NCBI GenBank assembly: GCA_027490465.1
Contig: JAIXXZ010000038.1
Coordinates: forward strand, 1 to 32,767
Source: Oxalobacteraceae bacterium
GTDB taxonomy: Bacteria; Pseudomonadota; Gammaproteobacteria; Burkholderiales; Burkholderiaceae_D
DNA: 32,767 nucleotides
Direction of reading: 5' to 3'
The notes beneath the pieces were generated by a model, which saw only the letters and a list, made by a program, of their open reading frames with translations, searched no databases and was not told where the DNA came from. Positions 11,791 to 21,102 of the stretch are shown here, piece by piece; position 1 is the stretch's first letter, and every line of letters starts with the position of its first letter. A program made the position numbers and the translations under genes.

Positions 11791-11926
11791 GGGAAGCGCT
11801 GATTAAATAAAACCGGAAAGTTTTTCAGCTAGATTAATCGTGATAAGTCCTTGATTTTGCTTGGTCCCGCGTCGCACAGCCACGCTGGCTCGCCATAAAA
11901 CGTGGACTTATTCAGCGTCTCCCTAG
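11791..11926 (-). repeat. Dispersed ~130-bp intergenic repeat, copy 3
   Basis: Reverse orientation relative to copy 1. Read on the minus strand it runs CTAGGGAGACGCTGAATAAG, CCACGTTTTATGGCGAGCCA, the hairpin region, AAGCAAAATCAAGGACTTAT, CTGAAAAACTTTCCGGTTTT and AATCAGCGCTTCCC. It lies between the recN stop and hemH and supplies a misleading in-frame ATG (11902) upstream of the true hemH start. Confidence 0.87.
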
Positions 11927-11961
11927 CAAGAATCAACAAGAATCAGAAAGGCATGACCCGA

Positions 11962-13068
11962 ATGGGATTCAACCCAGAACCTTCCTATCGCCACGGTACC
12001 GTCAGCAAGACGGCCGTGGTGCTGGCCAATCTTGGCACCCCCGACGCACCCACCCCGGCTGCGGTGCGCGTCTATCTGAAGGAGTTTTTGTCAGATCCGC
12101 GCATCGTTGAAATCCCCCGCTTCATCTGGTGGATCATCCTCAACGGCATCATCCTGCCATTTCGCTCGCGCCAGTCAGCCGAAAAATACGCATCGATCTG
12201 GACCGATGAAGGCTCGCCCCTCAAGATCCACACTGAGCGCCAGGCGGCTTTGCTGCAGCAATCCCTGACCGCGCGCGGTCATGATGTACGTGTTGTGTAT
12301 GCGATGCGTTACGGTAATCCGGGCTTGCCTGCCATACTTGACCAACTCAAGGCGGAAGGCTGCGACCGTCTGCTGGTCCTGCCTGCTTATCCGCAGTACT
12401 CGGGCACCACCACGGCGTCGATTTTCGATACCGTTTTCACCCATTACACGCGCGTGCGCAATACCCCCGAGCTCAGGCTGATCAAGCATTATCACGATCA
12501 CGAGGGTTACGTCGAGGCACTTGCCGCCACCGTGCGTGCGCAATGGGAGCAGCATGGCCGTCCCGACAAACTGGTGATGAGTTTTCACGGCGTACCCAAG
12601 CGCACGCTGTTGCTTGGCGATCCCTACCATTGCGAGTGCTACAAAACCGCCCGCCTGGTGGCCGGCAAACTCGGCCTGGGCAAGGACGACTATCTCGTCA
12701 CCTTTCAGTCCCGTTTCGGCAAGGCGGAGTGGTTGCAGCCCTACACCGCACCTACGCTGGAAAAGCTCGCCGAGGAGGGGGTAGGTCGGGTCGACGTGAT
12801 GTGCCCAGGCTTCACCAGTGATTGCCTGGAAACTCTGGAGGAAATATCCATGGAAGCCAGGGCCGACTTTCTTGCAGCCGGCGGCAGCGCGTTTCATTAC
12901 ATCCCCTGCCTGAACGAGAATCCGCAATGGATAGAAGCGATGTCCGCCGTAGTCGAACAGCATCTGGGCGGATGGCCTACCGCGAGTTTGCCTTCCGTTC
13001 AGGAAGCTCGTAAGGCGGATGCAGAGATAGGAAGGCAGTGGGCACTTACATTGGGCGCCGAAAACTGA
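11962..13068 (+). CDS. hemH: Ferrochelatase
   Basis: Inserts ferrous iron into protoporphyrin IX, the last step of haem synthesis. From ATG 11962 there are 368 residues: [20 protein letters not shown], then [11 protein letters not shown], the central [19 protein letters not shown], the catalytic histidine region MSFHGVPKR, and the C-terminal [15 protein letters not shown] with conserved acidic residues. The start at 11962 is chosen because AGAAAGG lies ten bases upstream. ATG 11953 is one base from that site, and ATG 11902 lies inside repeat copy 3. A strong terminator follows. Confidence 0.95.
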   Translation: MGFNPEPSYRHGTVSKTAVVLANLGTPDAPTPAAVRVYLKEFLSDPRIVEIPRFIWWIILNGIILPFRSRQSAEKYASIWTDEGSPLKIHTERQAALLQQSLTARGHDVRVVYAMRYGNPGLPAILDQLKAEGCDRLLVLPAYPQYSGTTTASIFDTVFTHYTRVRNTPELRLIKHYHDHEGYVEALAATVRAQWEQHGRPDKLVMSFHGVPKRTLLLGDPYHCECYKTARLVAGKLGLGKDDYLVTFQSRFGKAEWLQPYTAPTLEKLAEEGVGRVDVMCPGFTSDCLETLEEISMEARADFLAAGGSAFHYIPCLNENPQWIEAMSAVVEQHLGGWPTASLPSVQEARKADAEIGRQWALTLGAEN

Positions 13069-13087
13069 GATTCCTCTCGCCACGCCC

Positions 13088-13115
13088 GGGGGCCGACAGG
13101 CCCCCGATTTTTTTT
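13088..13115 (+). terminator. Intrinsic terminator after hemH
   Basis: A perfect seven-base-pair GC stem, GGGGGCC (13088-13094) and GGCCCCC (13099-13105), closes a GACA loop and is followed by GA and eight T residues. It separates hemH from the heat-shock operon. Confidence 0.93.
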
Positions 13116-13135
13116 GCCGGCATTTCTGCCGCCGT

Positions 13136-13161
13136 CTTGAAAAGCGGCGTGCTATCCCCAT
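13136..13161 (+). promoter_or_regulatory. Sigma-32 heat-shock promoter for grpE-dnaK-dnaJ
   Basis: CTTGAAA (13136-13142) and CCCCAT (13156-13161), spaced 13 bases, match the RpoH consensus exactly and sit 89 bases before the grpE ATG. This indicates sigma-32 control of the operon rather than HrcA/CIRCE control. Confidence 0.88.
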
Positions 13162-13250
13162 AACCAGCGAATTGTTATTCAGATCAGATGTTCATTTCGC
13201 CGGTTTTGGCGGAAAAGTGCATCCAAGTTATTGAAATGGCAGGAGATTTT

Positions 13251-13823
13251 ATGAGTCAAGGCGAAAACCCTTCCAACGAACCGACAAACCCAAGCGCATC
13301 GGAGCCGGCGGCGCCGGTGAACGAGCCTGTTACGGCGGATAACGCAGCAGCGCCAGCCGCAGAGGAAACCCCGCTTCTGGCCCGCCAGCTCGCCGAGCTT
13401 GAGACCAAGCTGGCCGAGGCCCAGGACGCTTTTCTGCGTGCCAAGGCCGATGCGGAAAACATCCGCCGTCGTGCGCAGGAAGATATTTCCAAAGCCCACA
13501 AATTTGCGGTGGAGAGTTTTGCCGAAGCCTTGCTGCCAGTGAGAGACAGCTTGGAGATGGCGCTGAAAATAGAAACCCCCTCCATTGAATCGCTTAAAGA
13601 GGGTGTGGAAATGACGCTCAAGCAGCTCTCCAGTGCTTTCGAGCGCAATCGTCTGGTTGAAGTCAACCCGCAGGTGGGCGAAAAGCTCGACCCCATGAAA
13701 CATCAGGCCATTTCCATGGTCGCCGCAGAGCAGGAAGCGAACACCATCGTCAGCGTGCTGCAAAAGGGCTACATGATTTCCGACCGGCTGCTGCGCCCCG
13801 CGCTGGTCACCGTTTCACAGTAA
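13251..13823 (+). CDS. grpE: Nucleotide exchange factor GrpE
   Basis: Releases ADP from DnaK and so cycles the chaperone. The 190 residues have an acidic, low-complexity N-terminus (to about 40). A long helical coiled coil follows (about 42-100, [20 protein letters not shown] and [16 protein letters not shown]). The C-terminal beta domain contains [19 protein letters not shown] and [17 protein letters not shown]. The start at 13251 has AGGAG five bases upstream; a longer frame from 13188 adds unrelated sequence. It is the first gene of the heat-shock operon. Confidence 0.96.
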   Translation: MSQGENPSNEPTNPSASEPAAPVNEPVTADNAAAPAAEETPLLARQLAELETKLAEAQDAFLRAKADAENIRRRAQEDISKAHKFAVESFAEALLPVRDSLEMALKIETPSIESLKEGVEMTLKQLSSAFERNRLVEVNPQVGEKLDPMKHQAISMVAAEQEANTIVSVLQKGYMISDRLLRPALVTVSQ

Positions 13824-13900
13824 CCGGACTTGAAACTGCGACAAAGCGCCGCATTTCATCGGCATTCAGTTATCTAATCAGTTTTTGAAGGGACATCATC

Positions 13901-15844
13901 ATGAGCAAGATCATTGGCATTGACCTCGGAACCACCAATTCCTGTGTCGCCATCATGGAAGGCGGCCAGCCCAAGGTCATCGAAAATTCGGAAGGTGCCC
14001 GCACCACGCCGTCGATCATCGCCTACCAGGAAGACGGTGAAATTCTGGTTGGCGCGCCGGCAAAACGTCAGGCGGTGACCAATCCCAGAAACACGCTGTT
14101 TGCTGTCAAACGCCTCATTGGCCGGAAATACGACGAGAAAGAAGTCCAGAAAGACATTGGACTCATGCCCTACGAAATCATGAAGGCTGACAACGGTGAT
14201 GCCTGGATTGCGGTGCGTGACAAAAAACTCGCGCCGCCGCAGATTTCTGCCGAAGTACTGCGCAAGATGAAAAAGACCGCCGAAGATTATCTCGGTGAGG
14301 AAGTCACCGAGGCGGTCATTACGGTACCTGCTTATTTTAATGACGCGCAACGTCAGGCCACCAAAGATGCCGGTCGTATCGCGGGTCTGGATGTCAAGCG
14401 CATCATCAACGAGCCGACCGCAGCAGCACTGGCGTTTGGTCTGGACAAGAGCGGCAAGGGCGATCGCAAGATTGCAGTCTATGACCTCGGTGGCGGTACC
14501 TTCGATGTCTCCATTATCGAAATCGCTGATGTCGATGGTGAAATGCAGTTTGAAGTGCTCTCCACCAACGGCGATACCTTCCTCGGTGGTGAAGACTTCG
14601 ATCAGCGTCTGATCGATCACATCATCGAAGAGTTCAAGAAGATCAATGGTCTGGATCTGGCCAAGGACCCCATCGCGCTGCAACGTATCAAGGCCTCGGC
14701 CGAGCGCGCGAAGATTGAATTGTCCTCGTCTCAGCAGACTGAGATCAACGAGCCTTACATCGCGATGGCCAACGGTGCTCCCATGCACTTGAATCTGAAA
14801 ATCACCCGCGCCAAGCTGGAGTCACTGGTCGAGGAACTGATCGCAAAAACCATCGAACCTTGCCGCATCGCGATTTCGGATGCGGGCGTGAAAGTGTCCG
14901 ATATCGATGACATCATTCTCGTTGGCGGCATGACGCGTATGCCGAAAGTGCAGGAGAAGGTTAAAGAGTTTTTCGGCAAAGATCCGCGCAAGGACGTCAA
15001 CCCCGATGAAGCCGTGGCCGTCGGCGCCGCGATTCAGGGCTCGGTACTTTCGGGTGACCGCAAAGACTTGCTGCTGCTGGACGTGACACCGCTGTCACTG
15101 GGTATCGAAACCCTGGGCGGCGTCATGACCAAAATGATCAAGAAAAACACTACCATCCCGACCAAGTTCAGCCAGGTGTTTTCTACCGCTGAGGATAATC
15201 AGCCCGCCGTGACGATCAAGGTATTTCAGGGCGAGCGCGAAATGGCCGCGGGCAACAAAGGCCTGGGTGAATTCAACCTCGAAGGCATTCCACCTTCTTC
15301 ACGTGGCACACCGCAAATCGAAGTCACCTTCGATATCGATGCCAACGGTATTTTGCATGTGGGTGCGAAGGACAAGGCGTCTGGCAAGGAAAACAAGATC
15401 ACCATCAAAGCCAACTCGGGTCTGACCGAAGAAGAAATTCAGCGCATGGTCCGTGATGCAGAAGCCAATGCGGCTGAAGATCAGCGTCTGAAAGAACTGG
15501 CAGAAGCGCACAATCAGGGTGATTCGCTTGTGCACTCTACCCGCAAGGCGCTGACCGAGCACGGCGACAAGCTTGACGCTGGCGAGAAGGAAAAGATCGA
15601 GGCCGCTATCAAGGATCTGGAAGCCGCGCTCAAAGGCAGCGACAAAGCTGACATTGATGCCAAGTCGGCGGCCCTCTCAACCGCCGCGCAATCGCTGGGC
15701 GAAAAAATGTACGCCGATATGCAAGCGCAGCAAGCCTCCGCAGCCCCTGAGGGCGCGCAAGCCAGCGCGAGTGCAGGTGCGGGTGCCAAGCCAGCGGAAG
15801 ACGATGTGGTTGATGCCGACTTCAAGGAAGTCAAAGACAAATAA
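13901..15844 (+). CDS. dnaK: Chaperone protein DnaK (Hsp70)
   Basis: ATP-driven Hsp70 that binds unfolded polypeptides with DnaJ and GrpE. The 647 residues begin with the phosphate-binding motif [17 protein letters not shown]. They contain [20 protein letters not shown], the second phosphate loop [12 protein letters not shown] and the linker [19 protein letters not shown]. The substrate domain and helical lid follow, ending in the acidic [14 protein letters not shown] typical of proteobacterial DnaK. A ribosome-binding site (GAAGGG) precedes ATG 13901. A 77-base gap separates it from grpE. Confidence 0.99.
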   Translation: MSKIIGIDLGTTNSCVAIMEGGQPKVIENSEGARTTPSIIAYQEDGEILVGAPAKRQAVTNPRNTLFAVKRLIGRKYDEKEVQKDIGLMPYEIMKADNGDAWIAVRDKKLAPPQISAEVLRKMKKTAEDYLGEEVTEAVITVPAYFNDAQRQATKDAGRIAGLDVKRIINEPTAAALAFGLDKSGKGDRKIAVYDLGGGTFDVSIIEIADVDGEMQFEVLSTNGDTFLGGEDFDQRLIDHIIEEFKKINGLDLAKDPIALQRIKASAERAKIELSSSQQTEINEPYIAMANGAPMHLNLKITRAKLESLVEELIAKTIEPCRIAISDAGVKVSDIDDIILVGGMTRMPKVQEKVKEFFGKDPRKDVNPDEAVAVGAAIQGSVLSGDRKDLLLLDVTPLSLGIETLGGVMTKMIKKNTTIPTKFSQVFSTAEDNQPAVTIKVFQGEREMAAGNKGLGEFNLEGIPPSSRGTPQIEVTFDIDANGILHVGAKDKASGKENKITIKANSGLTEEEIQRMVRDAEANAAEDQRLKELAEAHNQGDSLVHSTRKALTEHGDKLDAGEKEKIEAAIKDLEAALKGSDKADIDAKSAALSTAAQSLGEKMYADMQAQQASAAPEGAQASASAGAGAKPAEDDVVDADFKEVKDK

Positions 15845-15854
15845 CCCTCTGTTC

Positions 15855-15921
15855 CGCGCAAGGTGACTTGCGCGGGTTTTGCCGGGCTGGCGTGGCGTAA
15901 AAGCCGCCTGCCCGGTTTTTT
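15855..15921 (+). terminator. Two tandem hairpins after dnaK
   Basis: The first hairpin is CGCGCAAG (15855-15862)/CTTGCGCG (15867-15874), followed by GGTTTT. The second is CCGGGC (15882-15887)/GCCCGG (15910-15915), followed by a run of six to seven T. Together they should terminate or attenuate transcription, so dnaJ may receive less message than dnaK. Confidence 0.75.
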
Positions 15922-15980
15922 GCTTGTGAGGTTCTGGCGGATACATGTCAGAACTGCCGTAGTGCTCAGGACAACCGACG

Positions 15981-17114
15981 ATGGCTAAACGCGACTTTTA
16001 CGAAATACTCGGTGTAGCGAAAAACGCTTCTGATGAAGAAATCAAGAAAGCGTATCGCAAGCTGGCGATGAAATATCATCCAGACCGCAATCCGGACAGC
16101 AAAGGCGCCGAGGATAAATTCAAGGAAGCCAAAGAGGCTTACGAAATGCTGTCTGATGCTCAGAAGCGCGAAGCCTATGACCGCTTTGGGCATGCCGGTG
16201 TTGATCCCAATATGGGCGGTGGCGGTGGTGGCGGTTTCGCTGGCGCGGGTGGTTTTTCGGATGCCTTCGGTGACATCTTCGGCGACATCTTTGGTGGCGG
16301 CGCGGGTCGCTCACGGGGTGGTGCTCAGGTCTACCGTGGCGCAGATTTGCGCTACAACCTCGATATCAGCCTCGAGCAAGCTGCCAACGGTTTTGACACC
16401 ACGATCCGTGTGCCTTCCTGGGATGGATGCGATACCTGTCATGGATCGGGCGCCAAGCCCGGCACTGCCCCGACCACCTGCGGTACCTGCGGCGGTCATG
16501 GTCAGGTACGCATGCAGCAGGGTTTTTTCAGCATCCAGCAAACCTGCCCCAAGTGCCATGGCACGGGCAAGGTAATTCCCGATCCCTGCAATACGTGCAG
16601 TGGTTCAGGTCGTATCAAGCGCAACAAGACACTTGAAGTCAAAATACCTTCCGGTATAGATGACGGCATGCGCATTCGCTCTACCGGCAATGGCGAGCCC
16701 GGCATGAATGGTGGGCCACCGGGCGATTTGTACGTCGAAATTCATATCAAGCCGCATGCTGTTTTTCAGCGTGATGGTGATGACCTGCACTGCGAAATGC
16801 CCATCTCGTTTGCGAAGGCTGCGATCGGTGGCGAGATCGAAGTACCCACACTGTCCGGCAAAGTCTCATTCACAGTACCCGAGGGCACGCAAACTGGTAA
16901 AACTTTCCGCTTGCGCGGCAAGGGCATCAAGGGCGTGCGGTCGGGATTTCCTGGTGACCTGTTCTGTCATGTACTGATTGAAACCCCGGTGAAATTAACT
17001 GAGAAACAAAAAGATCTCCTGCGAGAATTTGAGGCGCTGACCGATGCGGGTGGCGCAAAGCATAGCCCGCAAAGCAAATCATGGATGGATAAGGTGAAGG
17101 ATTTTTTTGAGTAG
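15981..17114 (+). CDS. dnaJ: Chaperone protein DnaJ (Hsp40)
   Basis: Co-chaperone that delivers substrates to DnaK and stimulates its ATPase. The 377 residues have the J domain with HPD at 33-35 and a glycine/phenylalanine region (about 76-115). Four CxxCxGxG zinc repeats follow: [24 protein letters not shown] and CNTCSGSG. The two C-terminal beta domains are complete. All family features are present. It lies 136 bases after dnaK, behind two hairpins, and is closed by a strong terminator. Confidence 0.98.
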   Translation: MAKRDFYEILGVAKNASDEEIKKAYRKLAMKYHPDRNPDSKGAEDKFKEAKEAYEMLSDAQKREAYDRFGHAGVDPNMGGGGGGGFAGAGGFSDAFGDIFGDIFGGGAGRSRGGAQVYRGADLRYNLDISLEQAANGFDTTIRVPSWDGCDTCHGSGAKPGTAPTTCGTCGGHGQVRMQQGFFSIQQTCPKCHGTGKVIPDPCNTCSGSGRIKRNKTLEVKIPSGIDDGMRIRSTGNGEPGMNGGPPGDLYVEIHIKPHAVFQRDGDDLHCEMPISFAKAAIGGEIEVPTLSGKVSFTVPEGTQTGKTFRLRGKGIKGVRSGFPGDLFCHVLIETPVKLTEKQKDLLREFEALTDAGGAKHSPQSKSWMDKVKDFFE

Positions 17115-17177
17115 TCGTTGAGTAACTTCAATACGATAATTTAAAAATCCAAAATACAAAATCCAAATTCACGATGA

Positions 17178-17210
17178 AAGCCACTGACAAAAAGTCAGTG
17201 GCTTTTTTTT
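17178..17210 (+). terminator. Intrinsic terminator after dnaJ
   Basis: A perfect ten-base-pair stem, AGCCACTGAC (17179-17188) and GTCAGTGGCT (17194-17203), closes a five-A loop and is followed by seven more T. It insulates the heat-shock operon from the rpf-type locus. Confidence 0.95.
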
Positions 17211-17383
17211 GTCCTCGATTTGCACTGATTTCATAACAACTTGTGAATTTTCGTTAAGACAATCCACAAGCTAATCGAAGAAGTAAAATTTTTTCATCCC
17301 GCAGCTGTCACCAATTGCCTTGCTGGCAAAAATTGCTGCGCTCGCTGCGAATCAGCCAACCACCACCGGTCGAACCAAAATCC

Positions 17384-19993
17384 ATGCCACAGCCCTTGTA
17401 TCACTACGCAGAAGGACGTCGCGGCAGCGAACTTGAGCAATCCGTGGTGAGAATAGTTGTCGGCGTAGCCTTACTTTCCTACTTTGCCTATATCGATGGA
17501 TCGAGTCCATATTCAAGTAATGAATTTCATCCCGATGTATTGACTGTTACTACACTTTTTCTGGGTGCCGCACTCAGTATCAGTGTCTGCATTGTATTTT
17601 GGCGTGGTGATGTTCCCGCGCGACGCATCGCTTCCATTGTGCTGGATGTCGGTGCCCTGTCTTATGTATTCCTGATTGGCGGGATTCATGCTGCGCCACT
17701 TTATTTTCTATATCAGTGGATCATCATCGGTTACGGCTTTCGGTTTGGAAAAAAATATCTCTTCATTGCATTGACGCTCTCACTCATAGGATTTGGCTGG
17801 GTTATCGTTTCGGTGCCCTACTGGATCAGCGAGCCAGGTCTCTCAGTAGGTCTGTGGGTTGGCACCCTGATGATATCCACCTACTGCAGTACGCTGGTTG
17901 GTAGACTCTACAAGGTACTGGAGCATGCTGAGGTCGCCAATAACGCCAAACGTCAATTTATTTGCGCTGTCAGTCATGAACTAAGAACGCCACTGAATGC
18001 CATCATTGGCATGGTGGACTTAATGAAAAGCACCAAGATCGACCGAGAGCAAAAAGAAATGCTGGATTGCATGACCACGACCTCCCAGGTCATGTTGTCC
18101 CAGATTGAAGATGTTCTGGATTTTTCGAAAATAGAAGCAGGAAAAATGTCGATAAACCAAACGACATTCGATCTTTACCAACTCGTACAAAGCATTCTCG
18201 ATATTTTTCGCTATCGAATCGATCCGCTGGCGATCGAGCTAATGAACAGCACCGCTTGCGATGTGCCCTATCTTGTCAAGGGCGATCCCCACCACCTGCG
18301 CCAAATTTTGGTGAATTTACTTGGAAACTCAGTCAAGTTTACCGAGCAGGGGCGAATAAGCTTGGGTGTACGACTTTTGTTCAAAACCTCAAACTCACTC
18401 CGCCTGCGCTTCTCTGTCAAAGATACAGGGATAGGTATTCCACTCGAAGCGCAGAGCCGGATATTCGACAGCTTTACGCAAGCCGAAGAAACGATTGCAA
18501 GGCGCTACGGCGGAACCGGTCTGGGCACCACCATCAGCAAGCAGCTGGTGGAGCTCATGGGCGGGGAGATCGGCTTTCAAAGCGTTCAAGGTCAAGGCAG
18601 CGATTTCTGGTTCGAGCTTGATTTCGGACTGGCCAACGTTGAAGGTCTGGAAAAAAATTCGCTCGCTGCAATTCAGGCGAGAAGCATCATCATCAGTACG
18701 GAAAAAAATACGGATGACTTGCTGCACCATTTAACCAATTGCATCAACAACCCACCCATTCTCGCCTCCGACTTTGATGAGGCAACGGACATCATTGAGC
18801 AATCCATATTAATTGGCAAGCCGATTCGCCTGATCTTTATCCAAGCGTCGCTTTGTCCAGAATTGGCTTTCGATGAGTACGAAACCATACTCCGGAAAAG
18901 AGTGCTTTCTATTCGCGAAGTTACCAACGACCTGCCTGTCACATTGGCGCTGATCTCCAAGTCGGGTTCACAGGAAAGGCTGGTGGAAGAACTGGCTGAG
19001 CAGGCTGGATTCTCAGTCGTACTGCATTTACCTTTCAATGCAGATCATTTAAACAATATTTTGCATGCGCATTTAATCATTTCATCGAGCGATACTTCAA
19101 AAAAATTTATAACGTTCTCTGCAGAATCCGATGTGTCATTGTCAACGACTAGCATCAATATCAAATTTGATGACTGCGCATACAGGGTTCTGGTTGCAGA
19201 AGATAACCCAACAAATCGTAAAGTTATTCAAAAAATACTCGAGCGGGCCGGTCATCACTGCACTTTGGCTAAGGATGGTGAAGATGCCCTCGACAAAATA
19301 GAAAAAAAAGAATTTGACGCGATTATCCTGGATATGAATATGCCCGGCATGACAGGTATGGACGTCGCCCGCGTGTACAGACTTATGCGCGGCAACATGG
19401 CACGTGCTCCTATCATCATGTTTTCTGCCAATGTAACCACAGAGGCTCGTGATGAAAGTATTGAGGCGGGTGCTGATGAGTTTCTTCCCAAACCTATTCA
19501 AGTCAATTCATTCCTGCAAACTCTTCAGCAGCTTGTGACGGACTTCAAGGTGTCAGGGCCGCCGGAAAATCGTGCTCTCCTGCCCAAGCCAAAAAACAGG
19601 TTGAAATTATTGCGGCCAACGGAGGCGGTACTTGACCTACAGAATCTGACCGATCTGGAAAGTGTCAGTAAAGATCCGAAATTCCTTAATGACTTGATCC
19701 TCGAATTTATTTCTGAAAACAGAAAATTATTGTGTTCCCTCGAGGCCGCTTTAAGCGAAGTCAAAGTTGATGAAGTAAAAGAAATACTTCATACACTGAA
19801 GGGCTCGGCACTCAGCATCGGCGCAGTTTCTCTGAAAATGATGTGCAAGCGTATTGAAAAATTAAATACTTTTGAAATGGAGGAGTATTCGTCTGAAATA
19901 TCACAGGAAATGAAAACAGTGTTCATTGAGCTTTGCGAAGAGCTCGAAAAATATCGACAACTAAGACGACAAATTATTACTGAGCGTGACTAA
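17384..19993 (+). CDS. rpfC: RpfC-type hybrid sensor histidine kinase (DSF receptor)
   Basis: Membrane kinase predicted to sense diffusible signal factor (cis-2-unsaturated fatty acid) and phosphorelay onward. Residue numbers are from ATG 17384 (869 residues). About five membrane helices occupy 20-175. HisKA follows with the phosphohistidine at H198 (AVSHELRTPLNAIIGM), then the ATPase domain with NSVKF, DTGIGI and GTGLGTTISKQLVELMGG (377-394), an ending characteristic of RpfC. A receiver domain (about 600-720) has E606/D607, phospho-acceptor D650 and K703. A C-terminal HPt domain has H803 in HTLKGSAL. Between 432 and 565 a region resembles a receiver but lacks the usual acidic pocket. The start is uncertain: a TTG at 17315 would add 23 residues like the N-terminal tail of Xanthomonas RpfC. 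No rpfG follows. Confidence 0.9.
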   Translation: MPQPLYHYAEGRRGSELEQSVVRIVVGVALLSYFAYIDGSSPYSSNEFHPDVLTVTTLFLGAALSISVCIVFWRGDVPARRIASIVLDVGALSYVFLIGGIHAAPLYFLYQWIIIGYGFRFGKKYLFIALTLSLIGFGWVIVSVPYWISEPGLSVGLWVGTLMISTYCSTLVGRLYKVLEHAEVANNAKRQFICAVSHELRTPLNAIIGMVDLMKSTKIDREQKEMLDCMTTTSQVMLSQIEDVLDFSKIEAGKMSINQTTFDLYQLVQSILDIFRYRIDPLAIELMNSTACDVPYLVKGDPHHLRQILVNLLGNSVKFTEQGRISLGVRLLFKTSNSLRLRFSVKDTGIGIPLEAQSRIFDSFTQAEETIARRYGGTGLGTTISKQLVELMGGEIGFQSVQGQGSDFWFELDFGLANVEGLEKNSLAAIQARSIIISTEKNTDDLLHHLTNCINNPPILASDFDEATDIIEQSILIGKPIRLIFIQASLCPELAFDEYETILRKRVLSIREVTNDLPVTLALISKSGSQERLVEELAEQAGFSVVLHLPFNADHLNNILHAHLIISSSDTSKKFITFSAESDVSLSTTSINIKFDDCAYRVLVAEDNPTNRKVIQKILERAGHHCTLAKDGEDALDKIEKKEFDAIILDMNMPGMTGMDVARVYRLMRGNMARAPIIMFSANVTTEARDESIEAGADEFLPKPIQVNSFLQTLQQLVTDFKVSGPPENRALLPKPKNRLKLLRPTEAVLDLQNLTDLESVSKDPKFLNDLILEFISENRKLLCSLEAALSEVKVDEVKEILHTLKGSALSIGAVSLKMMCKRIEKLNTFEMEEYSSEISQEMKTVFIELCEELEKYRQLRRQIITERD

Positions 19994-20023
19994 TCACGGG
20001 TTCTATATTTTGGGAGAAAATGT

Positions 20024-20671
20024 ATGTCATTTGCAAATCAACTTATTGAGTTGACTGATATAAACTGCCGTGAGATAGAAAGCACACCCACGATACGAAA
20101 ATTGCTGTCCGGGGATGTATCGGAAAAGCACTATGTCAGTTTCATGACCGATATTTATCCTATTGTTTTGCATTTTTGTCCGATCATGGCCGCTGCTGCC
20201 GGGCGCTGTGCGCAAAGATACGATGCGGTTAGGCTTTACCTCTACGATCACATTCATGAAGAAAAAGGTCACGAAAAAATCGTACTTCAAGATATTGCCA
20301 GTTTCGGCTATGCAGCCGAACAAGTGATTGAAAAAACGCCGCGTTGGTCAATCCAGGCAATGATTTCATTCAATTATTATTCGGCATTGCTGGGTAATCC
20401 TTGTAGTGTTCTCGGTATGATCTATGTATTGGAGATCATGTCCTCTGTCTACGCAGGCAAAGCTGCCGATGCTATTTCGAATACTTTCGGTAGAAAGCTG
20501 TCGGACGGTTTTGTTTTTCTGCAATCGCATGCCTCGGCAGATATGGAGCACATGACGAAATTGCGGAATCTGTTTCAGTCGATAGATTCGCCCGATGTTT
20601 TTTCGGATTTAACGAATAGCGTAAAAATGAATTTTTATCTTTTCTATCAAATATTTACGAGCGAAAAATAG
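20024..20671 (+). CDS. Haem-oxygenase-fold, probable di-iron redox enzyme next to the DSF genes
   Basis: The 215-residue, all-helical protein lacks signal and membrane segments and resembles the TenA/PqqC/haem-oxygenase-like superfamily (iron-containing redox enzymes). Candidate iron ligands match the pattern of that family: E80-x2-H83 in HIHEEKGHEKI, E137 in YVLEIMS, and H169-x3-D173 in SHASADMEHM. The fatty-acid decarboxylase UndA uses a similar set. It begins 30 bases after rpfC with a good GGGAG site and shares its terminator, so the two are almost certainly cotranscribed, and the DSF synthase gene converges on it. I infer a role in modifying, degrading or guarding the fatty-acyl signal. 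Alternatives are an unrelated oxidase or a nitrogen-oxidising enzyme. Exact function is unknown. Confidence 0.75.
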   Translation: MSFANQLIELTDINCREIESTPTIRKLLSGDVSEKHYVSFMTDIYPIVLHFCPIMAAAAGRCAQRYDAVRLYLYDHIHEEKGHEKIVLQDIASFGYAAEQVIEKTPRWSIQAMISFNYYSALLGNPCSVLGMIYVLEIMSSVYAGKAADAISNTFGRKLSDGFVFLQSHASADMEHMTKLRNLFQSIDSPDVFSDLTNSVKMNFYLFYQIFTSEK

Positions 20672-20696
20672 GAAAAGTCAGGATTTCAGTCATCTT

Positions 20697-20835
20697 ATTA
20701 GAGGGCGCTGAATAGATTCACGTTTTATGGCGGCCAGCGCAGCTGTGCGACGTGTCGACTAGAAAAATCAAGGGCTTGGTGCCATTGAGCTCGCCACAAA
20801 AGTTTTTGGATTTACTTATTCAGCGCTTTCTTGGG
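20697..20835 (+). repeat. Dispersed ~130-bp intergenic repeat, copy 4
   Basis: Same orientation as copy 1: TTAGAGGGCGCTGAATAGAT, CACGTTTTATGGCGGCCAGC, AGCTGTGCGACG, AAAAATCAAGGGCTTG, AAAAGTTTTTGGATTTACTT and ATTCAGCGCTTTC. It follows the di-iron enzyme gene and precedes the terminator, so it would form the 3' untranslated region of the rpfC operon message. Confidence 0.83.
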
Positions 20836-20846
20836 GTTCGTTTGTC

Positions 20847-20890
20847 TTCCTGAATCAGATTGCCATACATGTCTGATTCAGGAATTTTTT
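20847..20890 (+). terminator. Intrinsic terminator of the rpfC operon
   Basis: A perfect 13-base-pair stem, TTCCTGAATCAGA (20847-20859) and TCTGATTCAGGAA (20872-20884), closes a 12-base loop and is followed by TTTTTT (20885-20890). It works on the plus strand and lies 176 bases past the di-iron enzyme stop, beyond repeat copy 4. Confidence 0.93.
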
Positions 20891-20942
20891 AGTAAGATGC
20901 TGAATAAAGCCGCGTTTTATGATGAGCCAGCATCGCCCCAAG
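20889..20942 (+). repeat. Dispersed intergenic repeat, copy 6 (left half only)
   Basis: TTAG at 20889, then GATGCTGAATAAAGCCGCGT, TTTATGATGAGCCAGCATCG, matches the left arm of the family. The similarity stops at the central hairpin. It starts within the T-run of the terminator, suggesting insertion at that point or a remnant of a decayed copy. Confidence 0.6.
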
Positions 20943-20969
20943 TCGATGGTGAGGACTTAGCGGGGAATC

Positions 20970-21068
20970 CGGACTGCATACAGTCCGCCTGCGTAACAGC
21001 ACTGACCTACAATCCAGTGCGCACCCTGCAAGGGCTGTCAATCACGCAGGCGACCTGATGCGACAGGT
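20970..21068. other. Dense cluster of nested inverted repeats between the di-iron gene and rpfF
   Basis: Within 99 bases lie CGGACTG/CAGTCCG (20970-20976/20981-20987), a nine-base pair CGCCTGCGT/ACGCAGGCG (20986-20994/21044-21052) and, nested in it, ACAGC/GCTGT (20996-21000/21034-21038), GCACTG/CAGTGC (20999-21004/21015-21020) and CCCT/AGGG (21024-21027/21031-21034). ACCTG/CAGGT (21053-21057/21064-21068) follows. The layout is branched and cloverleaf-like, but without tRNA conserved bases. It may be a structured RNA, a mobile-repeat end or part of the rpfF 3' region. Apart from repeat copies 4 and 6 and the terminator, the gap 20672-21102 holds no credible gene. Confidence 0.5.
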
Positions 21069-21102
21069 TCTTGGTTCACGGCATTATGAATAGACCTTTA
21101 CA

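Noticed and set aside
12175..13161. Minus-strand open frame of 328 codons over hemH
   Set aside because: Antisense shadow of ferrochelatase; its start region crosses the hemH terminator.
13874..14788. Minus-strand open frame of 304 codons over dnaK
   Set aside because: Antisense shadow of the DnaK ATPase domain, a common effect of its codon pattern.
20831..21058. Plus-strand open frame of 75 codons after the di-iron gene
   Set aside because: It runs through the terminator, a half-copy of the repeat and the hairpin cluster, so it is not a plausible gene.
20970..21068. tRNA gene or integron attC site
   Set aside because: The branched pairing lacks tRNA conserved bases and an anticodon arm of proper size. 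The integron core GTTRRRY is not visible and no integrase or cassette genes are nearby.
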